A stretch of 64,000 nt of DNA from an uncultured Pelagibacteraceae bacterium. GTDB taxonomy: Bacteria; Pseudomonadota; Alphaproteobacteria; Pelagibacterales; Pelagibacteraceae. A program made the position numbers and the translations under genes. Position 1 is the first letter of the stretch. Each line of letters opens with the position of its first letter. Shown here one piece after another: positions 45,242-54,517 of this stretch. The notes below the pieces were generated by a model. It was not told the origin of the DNA and searched no databases. It was given only the letters and a program-made list of their open reading frames with translations. The stretch is taken from contig CACPHV010000005.1 in the NCBI GenBank assembly GCA_902633985.1, forward strand, positions 1 to 64,000, given 5' to 3'.

Positions 45242-45318
45242 TGGTAGCGGGAAGTGGGATCGAACCACTGACCTCGGGCTTATGAGTCCCGCGCTCTAAC
45301 CAACTGAGCTACCCCGCC
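45242..45318 (-). tRNA. tRNA-Met (anticodon CAT)
   Basis: On the minus strand the 77 bases start GGCGGGG and end in an encoded CCA. The D-arm (GTAGCTCAGTTGGTTAGAGC), the anticodon loop CTCATAA with CAT, and the T-arm GTGGTTCGATCCCAC are all clear. The acceptor stem has G-U pairs at both ends. The first pair G1-U72 is a true pair, so it is not the initiator; elongator Met is preferred over tRNA-Ile2 with a modified CAT, which sequence alone does not fully exclude. Confidence 0.93.
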
Positions 45319-45386
45319 GTATTTGATAAATGATTTATAATATAAATCTTTATTGTTTCAATAAACTTTTTAAATCAAATTCTAAA

Positions 45387-45596
45387 CTAGATAATAAAAT
45401 AAATAGCTAACGAACTAACTAAACCAGCCAAAATAATTGAAAAAACAATTCTTTTTTTTAATGCTCTTTTTTGATCTAATCTAACTCTATTTAGTAAAAT
45501 ATTTACATTAGTTGTTTTAATCTTATCAAATTCTATACCTTTATTTGAAGCATTGTCGGGGTTAGGTAATATTATATCTCGATCGTTTTTTTTCAC
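45387..45596 (-). CDS. Small tail-anchored membrane protein (paralogue of the one at 61304)
   Basis: Sixty-nine residues: a hydrophilic N-terminal part of about 47 residues, a basic stretch (QKRALKKR) and one C-terminal helix (about residues 50-68). The start is GTG at 45596. From about residue 29 the pattern NVNILLNRV...KKR plus helix matches NVDVLKQRL...VKR plus helix in the protein at 61304-61501, supporting both as real, related genes. No known family. Confidence 0.6.
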   Translation of the reverse strand: MKKNDRDIILPNPDNASNKGIEFDKIKTTNVNILLNRVRLDQKRALKKRIVFSIILAGLVSSLAIYFII

Positions 45597-45645
45597 ATCC
45601 TATTTAAACAGTTAATTCATTTAAACACAATAAAATTAAGAAATA

Positions 45646-48090
45646 CTAAATATTTTTAAAATCTTTTGTGTTTAATGGTTTTGAAAGAATTTCAACTGGA
45701 TACTTGATTTTTTCAACCTCTATAAATAAATTTTGATCTCGAAGTGTCTTTATTGTATTTCCATAATTAACATAGCCAAATGATAAATTTTTATTATAAC
45801 AGAAAGAATAATTTCCAGAAGTTGTTCTTCCAATAATTTTATCATCTAAATAAATGGGCTCTTCATGTAACAATAAAGGCTCACCAGGTTGACTATCTTT
45901 TAATGTAAACATCATCATTCTTTTTTTTAAAGGTTTTTCTTTAATTTTTAACAAAGCATCTTTACCAATAAAATTGGTATTTTTTTTATAGCTAATTGTA
46001 AATTTTAAACCAGCTTGATACTGATTTTCCTCTGGAGAAATATCATGCCCCCAATGTAAAAAACCGTTTTCCATTCTCATTATATCCATTGCATGCATAC
46101 CACAATGAGATAAATCAAAATTTTTACCTTCTTTAATCAAAATTTTATATAGTCTTAATGCATTTTCTTTTTCAACATATAGCTCAAAACCAAGTTCACC
46201 TACATAAGATATTCTTTGTGCCCAAACTTTAATATCATCTACATCTATATTTTTGCCTGTACCAAATTTAAAATTTTCAGAACTAAAATCATCTTTACTT
46301 ATCTTTTGAATCATTTTTCTGCTTTTGGGACCAAACAAACCAAGACAACAAATAGTTTCCGTTACATCATTAAACTTAACTTCATCAGATAAATATTTAA
46401 GAATATGAAATTTATCTCTTTCTCTAGTGGCTGCAGAACTAACTATTCTAAAATGATTTTTATCAATGCAAACAACAGTCAGGTCTGCTTCAATACCACC
46501 TTCTTCATTAAGCATATGCGTATAACTTGTTTTTCCAATTTCATTTTTAATATTTGCTGTGCAAATTTTTTGTAAATCATTGTGAACTTTCTCACCTTTT
46601 AAATGAAATTTAGAAAAAGTTGAAAAATCAAAAAGTCCAACATTTTTTCTTGCATTTAAAGTTTCATATTTTACAGATGGATACCAATTTTGGTAATTAA
46701 AACTGTAATTATACTTCGGTTCTTCACCGTTTAAGGAATACCACATAGGTCTTTCAAAACCTCCTGTAACACCGAAACAAGCACCGGCTTTTTTTAATTC
46801 ATTGTGATAAGGTAATAATTTTTGATTTCTTGAAGTTAAATGCTGTTTATACGGCCAATGCATTCCATACAAATCTCCTAAAGTTTCAGTGACCCTTTCC
46901 ATAATAAATTTTTTTGAAGAATGAAACTTTTGAAATCTTTTTATATCTAAAGAAAATAAATCTTCATTAATATGTCCATTTACCATCCATTCAGCTGTTA
47001 CTCGACCCGCTCCTCCAGAACTTGCTATTCCAATACTGTTAAATCCACAACATGTAAAAAAATTTTTTACTTCTGCAGTCTCACCTAATAGGTACTGAGT
47101 ATCAGGTGTAAATGACTCAGGACCTGAAAAGAATTTTCTTATACCTACATTTTTTAACATTGGAAGTCTATGAAACGATTTCTCAAGGTAAGGTTCAAAG
47201 TGATCAAAATCATCAGGAAATTCTCCAAATGAAAAATCATCAGGGACATTTCCACTATCTTGAAAAGCTGGTTTTGCGTTAGGTTCGAAAATTCCAACTA
47301 ATATTTTTCCAGCATCTTCTTTTAAATATAGACAAGCATTATAATCTCTTAAAACAGGTAAATCTTTTGGAAGATCTTTCATTGGTTCTGTAATCACATA
47401 GAAGTGCTCATTAGGATATAATGGAACACTAACACCAATATCCTCACCAATTTGTCTAGACCACATTCCTGAAGCTAAAACCACATATTCACAATCAATT
47501 TTTCCCTTAGAAGTTTCAACACCACATATTCTTTTATTTTTTACTAAAATTTTTTTTACTGGCGTCTTCTCAAATATTTGAGCTCCAAGCATTTTTGCAG
47601 CTTTAGCTAATACATTAGTAACGCCTACTGGATCTGCCTGACCATCTTTAGGCATATAAACACCACCAACAAGATCTTCGTTTTTTACTACTGGATATAA
47701 TTCTTTTATTCTATCTTTGTTTAATACTTCTACCTCAACATTAGATAATTGAGCTGTTGTTGCTTGCCTCAATAACTCCTGCATCCTCTCTTTAGATGAC
47801 GCAACTGTTATTGCTCCATTTTGTTTAAGACCAGTGGATAATCCAGTAGTTTTTTCTAATTCTTTATATAGATCTAAGGAATATTTTCTTAATTTGGTGA
47901 TTGTTGAAGTTGCTCCTAATTGCCCCATTAATCCTGCAGCATGCCAAGTTGTACCAGATGTTAATTGATCTCTTTCTAATAGAACCACATCTTTCCAACC
48001 AAATTTTGCTAAGTGGTATGCACAAGAGGTACCAGCAACACCACCTCCTATTACAACTACCTTTGAACTTGAAGGATAGTTTTTTTCCAT
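45646..48090 (-). CDS. FAD-dependent dimethylglycine/sarcosine dehydrogenase-like protein with GcvT domain
   Basis: An 814-residue two-part enzyme. The N-terminal DAO-type flavin domain (VVVIGGGVAGTSCAYHLAK at residue 12) includes TTWHAAGL near 48, where related enzymes bind FAD covalently through His. From about residue 420 a GcvT-type folate domain follows to the end. The pair oxidatively removes N-methyl groups and passes formaldehyde units to tetrahydrofolate. Substrate could be dimethylglycine, sarcosine or another N-methylated amine. It follows ald after two bases. Confidence 0.87.
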   Translation of the reverse strand: MEKNYPSSSKVVVIGGGVAGTSCAYHLAKFGWKDVVLLERDQLTSGTTWHAAGLMGQLGATSTITKLRKYSLDLYKELEKTTGLSTGLKQNGAITVASSKERMQELLRQATTAQLSNVEVEVLNKDRIKELYPVVKNEDLVGGVYMPKDGQADPVGVTNVLAKAAKMLGAQIFEKTPVKKILVKNKRICGVETSKGKIDCEYVVLASGMWSRQIGEDIGVSVPLYPNEHFYVITEPMKDLPKDLPVLRDYNACLYLKEDAGKILVGIFEPNAKPAFQDSGNVPDDFSFGEFPDDFDHFEPYLEKSFHRLPMLKNVGIRKFFSGPESFTPDTQYLLGETAEVKNFFTCCGFNSIGIASSGGAGRVTAEWMVNGHINEDLFSLDIKRFQKFHSSKKFIMERVTETLGDLYGMHWPYKQHLTSRNQKLLPYHNELKKAGACFGVTGGFERPMWYSLNGEEPKYNYSFNYQNWYPSVKYETLNARKNVGLFDFSTFSKFHLKGEKVHNDLQKICTANIKNEIGKTSYTHMLNEEGGIEADLTVVCIDKNHFRIVSSAATRERDKFHILKYLSDEVKFNDVTETICCLGLFGPKSRKMIQKISKDDFSSENFKFGTGKNIDVDDIKVWAQRISYVGELGFELYVEKENALRLYKILIKEGKNFDLSHCGMHAMDIMRMENGFLHWGHDISPEENQYQAGLKFTISYKKNTNFIGKDALLKIKEKPLKKRMMMFTLKDSQPGEPLLLHEEPIYLDDKIIGRTTSGNYSFCYNKNLSFGYVNYGNTIKTLRDQNLFIEVEKIKYPVEILSKPLNTKDFKNI

Positions 48091-48092
48091 TT

Positions 48093-49211
48093 CTAATGTT
48101 TTATAGCTTCTCCAGGTTCAACAAAATTGTGTCCAAAAACATCAGCTACTGCTTTGTAAGTCACTTGACCTTTGTGAATATTTAATCCTGCTAAAAAGTT
48201 TTTATCTTCACTAAGTGCTTTTTGATAACCTTTATTTGCTAGTTTTACTAGATAAGGAAGTGTCGCTTGATTTAATGCAAATGTAGAAGTTCTAGGAACT
48301 CCGCCAGGCATATTCGCGACACAATAATGAACCACATCATCAACTATATAAGTTGGATCTCCATGTGTTGTAGGTTTGCTTGTTTCAACACATCCGCCTT
48401 GATCAATTGCAACATCAACAATAACCGAACCTCTTTTCATTAATTTCAACATATCTTTAGTTATAAGTTTTGGAGCTTCTGCGCCTGGAATTAATACACC
48501 TCCAACCAAAAGATCTGCTTGAGCAACTAATTTATTTAAATCAACTTTATCACTTTGCTCAGGTATAATTTTATCACCAAACATTTTCACGAGTTGATTT
48601 AATCTTGCCTCAGATTTGTCAACTATATGAACTTTCGCTTGCATACCAGTTGCGATTGTTGCTGCGTTCTCTCCAACTACTCCACCTCCTAGAATTAATA
48701 CATTGGCTGGTTCACCTCCTGGTGCCCCTCCTAATAATACTCCTCTACCTTTTTGATTTTTTTCTAAACAATGAGCGCCTGCTTGTACCGACATTCTTCC
48801 TGCAACAGCACTCATTGGAGCAAGTAATGGTAATCTTCCATTATCATCTGTTACAGTTTCATAAGCAATATTAATACTCTTAGATTTTATTAAACCTTCG
48901 GTTAATTCTTTTGCTGCAGCTAAATGTAAATATGTATATACGATTTGATTTTCTCTTATCATATCTACTTCTGCTTTTTGTGGTTCTTTAACTTTAACTA
49001 TTATTTCTGCATCGTTAAAAATATCAGCTGCTGTGTTAGCAATTTTTGCTCCTGCTTTTAAATATTGATCATTCTCAAAACCAGCTTCAAAACCACCGTT
49101 ATTTTCAACTAACACCTCATGACCTTCTGAAACTAAAGCTTTTACACTATCAGGTGTTAAACCAATTCTATTTTCTTGAGGTTTTATCTCTTTAGGAACT
49201 CCAATTTTCAT
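48093..49211 (-). CDS. ald: Alanine dehydrogenase
   Basis: NAD-dependent interconversion of alanine with pyruvate and ammonia. The 372-residue protein begins MKIGVPKEIKPQENRIGLTP; the catalytic Lys and His appear in VKVKEP near residue 74 and TYLHLAA near 92; the Rossmann loop is VLILGGGVVGENAATIATGM near 170. It is nine bases downstream of the class III aminotransferase, an arrangement that would regenerate pyruvate from the alanine made by an omega-aminotransferase. Confidence 0.96.
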   Translation of the reverse strand: MKIGVPKEIKPQENRIGLTPDSVKALVSEGHEVLVENNGGFEAGFENDQYLKAGAKIANTAADIFNDAEIIVKVKEPQKAEVDMIRENQIVYTYLHLAAAKELTEGLIKSKSINIAYETVTDDNGRLPLLAPMSAVAGRMSVQAGAHCLEKNQKGRGVLLGGAPGGEPANVLILGGGVVGENAATIATGMQAKVHIVDKSEARLNQLVKMFGDKIIPEQSDKVDLNKLVAQADLLVGGVLIPGAEAPKLITKDMLKLMKRGSVIVDVAIDQGGCVETSKPTTHGDPTYIVDDVVHYCVANMPGGVPRTSTFALNQATLPYLVKLANKGYQKALSEDKNFLAGLNIHKGQVTYKAVADVFGHNFVEPGEAIKH

Positions 49212-49220
49212 AAACGAAAA

Positions 49221-50567
49221 TTAATTCTTTTTACTTTTTGCGTAATTTGTTATTCCAGTTCGAAGTTTTTCAATTATTTCATCAATATGTTTTTTTTCAC
49301 AAATAAACATTGGAGCAATAATTAAACAATCACCGGTAGCTTTGAAATTCACTCCTGCTTCATAACAATGTTTAAAACAAGTAAGTCCAGCAGCACCTGG
49401 TTTTTTATCCATAACTATATCTATTCCCCCCATCATTCCGTATCCTCTAATGTTATCAACAACATCAATGTCTTTTAAGGACATCAAACCTTCTTGGAAA
49501 TAAGGTGCTAAATTTTTTGCTCTATTAAAAATATCATCTTTTTCAATAATATCTTGAACAGCTAAACCCGCAGCCACAGATATTGGTATTCCAGAATAGG
49601 TATAACCGTGAAATAATTCGATTGTTCCTTTGGGAGCATTTTCTGCAATAGCATCATAAATGTCTTCTTTACATGCAACAACTCCCATTGGGCTAATCCC
49701 ATTTGTAGTAGCTTTTGCCATTGTAATCATATCTGGAGTTACACCGTACTCTTGAGATGCAAATGGAGATCCTGTTCTTCCCCATCCAGTAATTACTTCA
49801 TCAAAAATTAAAAGTATTCCATGTTTGTCACAAATTTCTCTTAATCTTTGCAGGTATCCCTTTGGTGGAACCAATGTACCTGTCGATCCTGCAATAGGTT
49901 CAACAATACAAGCTGCTATATTTTCAGATCCAAAGTTCATACAAATTCTTTCTAAATCTTCTGCTAACTCAACACCAGTTTCTGGTTGACCACTTACAAA
50001 CTTATGTTCTGGCAAATGTGTATGTCTCATATGAACAACACCTGGCATTAAAACACTTGCAAAAGTTTTAACATTATTAACCATACCCCCAACAGAGGTC
50101 GCACCAATATTCATTCCGTGGTAGCCTCTTTCTCTACCAACAAATCTAAATCTTTGACTATCTCCTCTTGCTCTATGGTAAGCGATTGCAATTTTTATTG
50201 CAGTTTCAACAGCTGTTGAACCACAAATTGTATAAAACATTCTATTTAAGTTTCCTGGAGTATGTTTTGAAATTCTTGTAGCTAATTCAAATGATCCACC
50301 AAAACCTTGTTGGAAAGGTTGACAATAATCTAAAGTTTTTAATTGATTTGTAATTGCTTCAATAATTTCTTCTCTACCATGGCCTAAAGGATTACAAAAC
50401 AGCCCTGAGCTTGCATCAATTTGTGTTTGACCCTGATGATTTTTTAAATACACACCTTTAGCTTCTACAATTAATCTTGGGTTCTCTTTGAAATCTTTGT
50501 TAGATGTAAATGGCATCCAATGCTCATTTAGGGAATTTGGAATTGCTGTTTTATTTTGTGTGCTCAT
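49221..50567 (-). CDS. Class III (omega-amino acid:pyruvate type) aminotransferase
   Basis: A 448-residue PLP enzyme. It has the class III marks IFDEVITGWGRTGSPFASQE near residue 237, the PLP lysine in ITMAKATTNG near 269 and ELFHGYTYSG near 300. Taurine:pyruvate or beta-alanine:pyruvate transaminase are the best candidates because the gene is divergent from a TauABC-like importer and followed by alanine dehydrogenase. Sequence alone does not fix the donor. Confidence 0.85.
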   Translation of the reverse strand: MSTQNKTAIPNSLNEHWMPFTSNKDFKENPRLIVEAKGVYLKNHQGQTQIDASSGLFCNPLGHGREEIIEAITNQLKTLDYCQPFQQGFGGSFELATRISKHTPGNLNRMFYTICGSTAVETAIKIAIAYHRARGDSQRFRFVGRERGYHGMNIGATSVGGMVNNVKTFASVLMPGVVHMRHTHLPEHKFVSGQPETGVELAEDLERICMNFGSENIAACIVEPIAGSTGTLVPPKGYLQRLREICDKHGILLIFDEVITGWGRTGSPFASQEYGVTPDMITMAKATTNGISPMGVVACKEDIYDAIAENAPKGTIELFHGYTYSGIPISVAAGLAVQDIIEKDDIFNRAKNLAPYFQEGLMSLKDIDVVDNIRGYGMMGGIDIVMDKKPGAAGLTCFKHCYEAGVNFKATGDCLIIAPMFICEKKHIDEIIEKLRTGITNYAKSKKN

Positions 50568-50748
50568 AAAAATATCTTTTTAAAATAATTTAATTTAAAT
50601 CTTAAAGCCTCTTTAGACTAAAATAAATGGATTAACTACCACATTATTGACACAACCACCAATTGTATAAACTTTCTTTTTTGTTTTACTTCGGGCTCAA
50701 TTTGAATTTAAATATCGAGAATTTAATTAATTAAACATAGGGGAATAA

Positions 50749-51690
50749 ATGAAAAAAATACTAAGTTTTATTCTAGGATCTATTTTTGCACTTAACCTAT
50801 CAATTTCAGTTGCTAATTCAGCTGCAAATGAAGTTAGAGTTGCATACTTTCTAGAATGGCCGAGCCCAAATCTAGAGGACATGCAGAAGAAAAATTTTGC
50901 TAAAGCTCTTGGTGTACCAGTTAAATGGACTAACTTCACAAATGGTGGAGCAATGACTGATGCAATGTTAGCAGGAGATATTGATATTTCTTACTCACAA
51001 GGATTAGTGCCTTTTATCAATGCTGTAAAATCTAATGCACCTATCAAATTAGTTGATATTGCTATGGAATACGGAATGGGTGGAACTACTTGTGTTACAT
51101 CTAACGCTTCTGGAATTACAAAAGCAAACGCTACTGAATTAGAAGGTAAAAAAGTTGCTGTTCCATTAGGAACAATGGCTGAATACGTTTTTGATGAAAG
51201 TATGAAAGTTGTTGGTGCTGACAGAGGTAAAATGGATATTATTCAAATGGACCCAGAAGAAGGTGCTGCTGCATTAGTAAGTGGCGATGTTGTAATGGCA
51301 TGTTTATTTGGTGGTAACTCTATCAAAGCAGCAACTGCGGTTGGATCAAGACTTTTAACTGTAGATGAAGCTAGAGCAGCTGGTATCTTGGGTATAGATA
51401 TCACTTCTGTTACAGATAAATTCATGAAAGAAAACCCAGGAATGTTAAGAACTTTCATCGAAGTTACTCATGAAGCTAATGCTAGATATAAAGCTGGTAA
51501 AGCTGACATGAACGCTATGGCGAAAGCTTCTGAAATGAAGGTTTCAGATATGAAAGAAACTTTAAGTGGTTTCAAATTCTTAACTCCAGAAGAAACAAAA
51601 GCATCTATGGAAAGTGGTAATCTTGATGGTTTCCTAAAAGGTATGGGAACTCCAGGAGGATCTGTAGATACAAGTTTCTTACCTTTATAA
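50749..51690 (+). CDS. tauA: Taurine-type ABC transporter substrate-binding protein
   Basis: A 313-residue periplasmic protein with a signal peptide (residues 1-24, ending NSAANE). The SsuA/TauA (NMT1-like) fold is seen from RVAYFLEWPSPNLEDMQ near residue 29, NGGAMTDAMLAGDIDISYSQ near 64 and LEGKKVAVPLGTMAEYVFDE near 126. GGGG-type ribosome site precedes ATG at 50749. Taurine is suggested by family and by the neighbouring aminotransferase and ald; other sulfonates or nitrogen compounds remain possible. A terminator-like hairpin follows. Confidence 0.85.
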   Translation: MKKILSFILGSIFALNLSISVANSAANEVRVAYFLEWPSPNLEDMQKKNFAKALGVPVKWTNFTNGGAMTDAMLAGDIDISYSQGLVPFINAVKSNAPIKLVDIAMEYGMGGTTCVTSNASGITKANATELEGKKVAVPLGTMAEYVFDESMKVVGADRGKMDIIQMDPEEGAAALVSGDVVMACLFGGNSIKAATAVGSRLLTVDEARAAGILGIDITSVTDKFMKENPGMLRTFIEVTHEANARYKAGKADMNAMAKASEMKVSDMKETLSGFKFLTPEETKASMESGNLDGFLKGMGTPGGSVDTSFLPL

Positions 51691-51711
51691 TTTTAAGGGT
51701 TTAAAACTTTT

Positions 51712-51749
51712 AAATAGGCACCGATTTATAATTGGTGCCTATTTTTTTT
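51712..51749 (+). terminator. Strong hairpin with T tract between tauA and tauB
   Basis: AAATAGGCACC (51712-51722) pairs exactly with 51734-51744, extended by inner pairs, and ends in eight T residues (51742-51749). It has the form of an intrinsic terminator inside the transporter operon, so transcription of tauBC depends on read-through or on another promoter. Confidence 0.88.
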
Positions 51750-51774
51750 GTCAAATTTCTAATATAAGGCAGTT

Positions 51775-52572
51775 ATGAGCGATCTAGTTTCTCAAAATCT
51801 AAATATGATTTTTAAAACTCCAAAAGGAGAAACAGTTCACGCTTTAAAAGATGTAAGCTTTACTTTAAAAAAAGGAGAATTGCTTACAGTTCTTGGTCCT
51901 TCTGGTTGTGGAAAAACAACTTTATTAAATATTACTGCAGGATTTTTAAGACCTACTTCAGGAAAAATAACACTTAACAATAATGAAATTGATGGACCTG
52001 GTGTTGAAAGAGGAATGGTATTTCAACAAGGTGCTTTGTTTGAATGGCTAACGGTAGCTGAGAATGTAAATTTCGGACTTAGGATGAAAAAAGAAGATCC
52101 TGAAGTTACAGCTAAGAAAGTAGATGAATGGTTAGATATAGTTGGGCTTAAAGGTTTTGGTAACACGCCAACTTATCAATTATCTGGTGGTATGCAGCAA
52201 AGAGTTGCGCTTGCAAGGTGTTTAATAAATGATCCTGATTTAATTTTAATGGATGAACCTTTGGGTGCATTAGATGCTTTAACTAGAGAAAAGATGCAGT
52301 CTTTAGTTTTAAAGATTTGGAAAGAAACAGGAAAAACTATTATTTTAATTACTCACTCTGTTGAAGAAGCATTGTTACTTGGAGAAAGATTATATGTAAT
52401 GGCACCAAGACCAGGTAGGATACATAAAGAGTATAATCTGCCATTTGCAGAAATGGGTCTTACACAAGACTTAAGAGAAATAAAAAAGAATAAGGAATTC
52501 TCTTCTACCAGAGAAGAAATCTTATCAATGATTTGGAATATGGAAGAAGAAATTATGGGGAAAGAAAATTAA
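51775..52572 (+). CDS. tauB: Taurine-type ABC transporter ATP-binding protein
   Basis: A 265-residue ATPase of the SsuB/TauB group: Walker A GPSGCGKTT near residue 42, Q-loop FQQGALFEWL near 83, signature LSGGMQQRVALAR near 138 and Walker B LILMDEPLGALDALT near 158, then the H-loop LITHSVEEAL. It powers the tauC permease, which begins on the base after its stop codon. Confidence 0.94.
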   Translation: MSDLVSQNLNMIFKTPKGETVHALKDVSFTLKKGELLTVLGPSGCGKTTLLNITAGFLRPTSGKITLNNNEIDGPGVERGMVFQQGALFEWLTVAENVNFGLRMKKEDPEVTAKKVDEWLDIVGLKGFGNTPTYQLSGGMQQRVALARCLINDPDLILMDEPLGALDALTREKMQSLVLKIWKETGKTIILITHSVEEALLLGERLYVMAPRPGRIHKEYNLPFAEMGLTQDLREIKKNKEFSSTREEILSMIWNMEEEIMGKEN

Positions 52573-54498
52573 ATGTTAACCCAATTTGTAACGATCTTAA
52601 TATTTGTAGCTGTAATTGGATGCATTCTTTATGGAAGAAGATTAATTAGAACTGAAAAAGTGGATGCAGTCTTTGGTAATCCTGAAAGAGCAAAAGGTGG
52701 AACGCACTGGGTAATCGTTGGTAGCAGCGTAATTCTAATGCTATGGCTTTATTATTCCTGGGACATTGCAAAAGGTTTTTATCCAAAATCAGCAAATGAA
52801 TTATGTCAAGTAGCTAAAATTAATGAGTCATTATTAGGTTTAAAATATCAGTTCCCTATTGAAGAAAGAGAATTTAAAAGCACATCCATTATTAAAGTTG
52901 AAAATAAAAATCTTGTAAAAATTGCAAATGAAATAAAAGCATCACCAGATCTAAATGATCAACAAAAAACAATCCTTGTAGGTTACATTGATAGAACTTC
53001 TAAATTAATTCCATTTTTAACAAGTGAAGAACTAATGGAAATGGATACCAAAATTAAACTTAAGGAAATGACAGAAGAAATAAAACTTCTAAGTTTCAAT
53101 TTCCAAAAGAAAGATTATCCATTTGAGACAGATGCTGAAAAAACTGAAAGACAGAAACTTATTGATGAACAAGGTGGCTGGGGAATTACAACTATAAACT
53201 CTGGAACTGGTACAATTGAAAATACCATTGAAATACCGACTGCACCTCAAACTAATAAAGGTTTAAAATTTCATGCAGCTGCAGCAGAACTAAAAAAAAT
53301 TGACGACAAATTTTTTAAATTAAAAAACCATAACCCACAGTTCAAAAGCGCAATCAAACAACTTAAAGATGATATTAAGGCTTACAGAAAAGGATTAGAT
53401 GATAGTGAAGAAATAGCATCTGACTATGCAAAAAATATTGTTAAAATTGCAAGAAGAATAGAGTTTGCAAGCATCTATCCTCCTAATGCATTAAATGAAA
53501 TGCAAGCAGCAATAATAGAGTTTGATGAATTACAAAATAAAGAGCAAGGTGGATTAAGATTAATTGATATTCTTTTATTTCCAGCAGGAACAATTGTAGC
53601 AAGTGGACCAACATGTTCTGAACAAGGTTCAGGCAGATGGTTACCCAAACCATCAGATACATTTAATAAGTTTGTATTGATGTCTAAACCAAGTGTTGGA
53701 TACAAAAATATTCCTCTTTTATGGATTGAGATGGTCGATGTGAGTAAAATGATCGGATTTATTTTACCAGACTGGATTGCAGACATATTGCCTGGTGAAT
53801 ATCCAGTACATTCAAAAGATGGAATTGTAAAAGAAAACTTTAAAAGCAATGTTTTAAAAGTTGTTACGGGTGACTTTAAATTATTTAAAGTGCCTGTTCC
53901 ATATGGACATATATGGGACTCATTCTTAAGAGTATTTTTAGGTTTAGTTTTTGGAATTCTTATTGGGGTGCCATTAGGATTGTTTATGGGTCTAAATCGA
54001 TTTGCTAAAGGTTTCTTTGATCCTTTAATCGAATTATACAGACCTGTTCCACCATTAGCTTGGGCGCCATTGATTATTTCAGTTCTTGGTATAGATAATA
54101 CGGGTAAAATATTTTTATTATTCATGGTCTCACTTTCAATTATGATTATTTCTGCAAGAGCTGGTGCATCAGGAACACAGCTTTCAAAAATACATGCTGC
54201 ACATTCGTTAGGAGCTACTAAAAAACAAATTTTAAGATATGTGATTTTCCCTAATTCACTTCCTGAAATTCTTACAGGAATTAGAGTTGCTGTTGGTATG
54301 TGCTGGGGAACACTTGTTGCTGCAGAGTTTCTAGCAGGTACAACTGGTATTGGTTTTGTTGAAAATGTTGCAAAAAAATACTTTCAATATGAAGTTATTT
54401 GGATAACAATTTTCATAATGGGTCTGCTGGGTCTTTTATTTGATATATCTTTAAGAAAAATAATAGATAAGTCTATTCCTTGGAGAGGCAAAGGTTAA
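52573..54498 (+). CDS. tauC: Taurine-type ABC transporter permease with a large extra N-terminal region
   Basis: A 641-residue protein, more than twice the usual 250-280 of TauC. Residues about 430-635 are the normal permease domain, with FLRVFLGLVFGILIGVPLG, RPVPPLAWAPLIISVLG and the coupling loop HAAHSLGATKKQILRYVIFP. Before it come two membrane segments (about 1-18 and 47-63) and roughly 330 hydrophilic, partly helical residues with a Lys/Glu-rich middle that should lie in the periplasm. The single reading frame shows no break, so the extension is real. Role of the extra region unknown. Confidence 0.88.
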   Translation: MLTQFVTILIFVAVIGCILYGRRLIRTEKVDAVFGNPERAKGGTHWVIVGSSVILMLWLYYSWDIAKGFYPKSANELCQVAKINESLLGLKYQFPIEEREFKSTSIIKVENKNLVKIANEIKASPDLNDQQKTILVGYIDRTSKLIPFLTSEELMEMDTKIKLKEMTEEIKLLSFNFQKKDYPFETDAEKTERQKLIDEQGGWGITTINSGTGTIENTIEIPTAPQTNKGLKFHAAAAELKKIDDKFFKLKNHNPQFKSAIKQLKDDIKAYRKGLDDSEEIASDYAKNIVKIARRIEFASIYPPNALNEMQAAIIEFDELQNKEQGGLRLIDILLFPAGTIVASGPTCSEQGSGRWLPKPSDTFNKFVLMSKPSVGYKNIPLLWIEMVDVSKMIGFILPDWIADILPGEYPVHSKDGIVKENFKSNVLKVVTGDFKLFKVPVPYGHIWDSFLRVFLGLVFGILIGVPLGLFMGLNRFAKGFFDPLIELYRPVPPLAWAPLIISVLGIDNTGKIFLLFMVSLSIMIISARAGASGTQLSKIHAAHSLGATKKQILRYVIFPNSLPEILTGIRVAVGMCWGTLVAAEFLAGTTGIGFVENVAKKYFQYEVIWITIFIMGLLGLLFDISLRKIIDKSIPWRGKG

Positions 54499-54517
54499 GT
54501 AAACACTTTTTTATTAA

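Noticed and set aside
50647-50673. Sigma-70 promoter (TTGACA with TATAAA) before tauA
   Set aside because: The spacing between the hexamers is only 13-15 bases, too short to call a promoter with any confidence.
50568-50748. Riboswitch in the leader of tauA
   Set aside because: I looked for conserved riboswitch cores (glycine, SAM types) in the longer gaps, including this one and 33636-33858 and 57440-57664, and saw none.
53475-54125. 216-residue open frame on the minus strand inside tauC
   Set aside because: It is antisense to a well-conserved permease domain, has no recognisable domain or ribosome site, and its composition follows from the codon bias of tauC.
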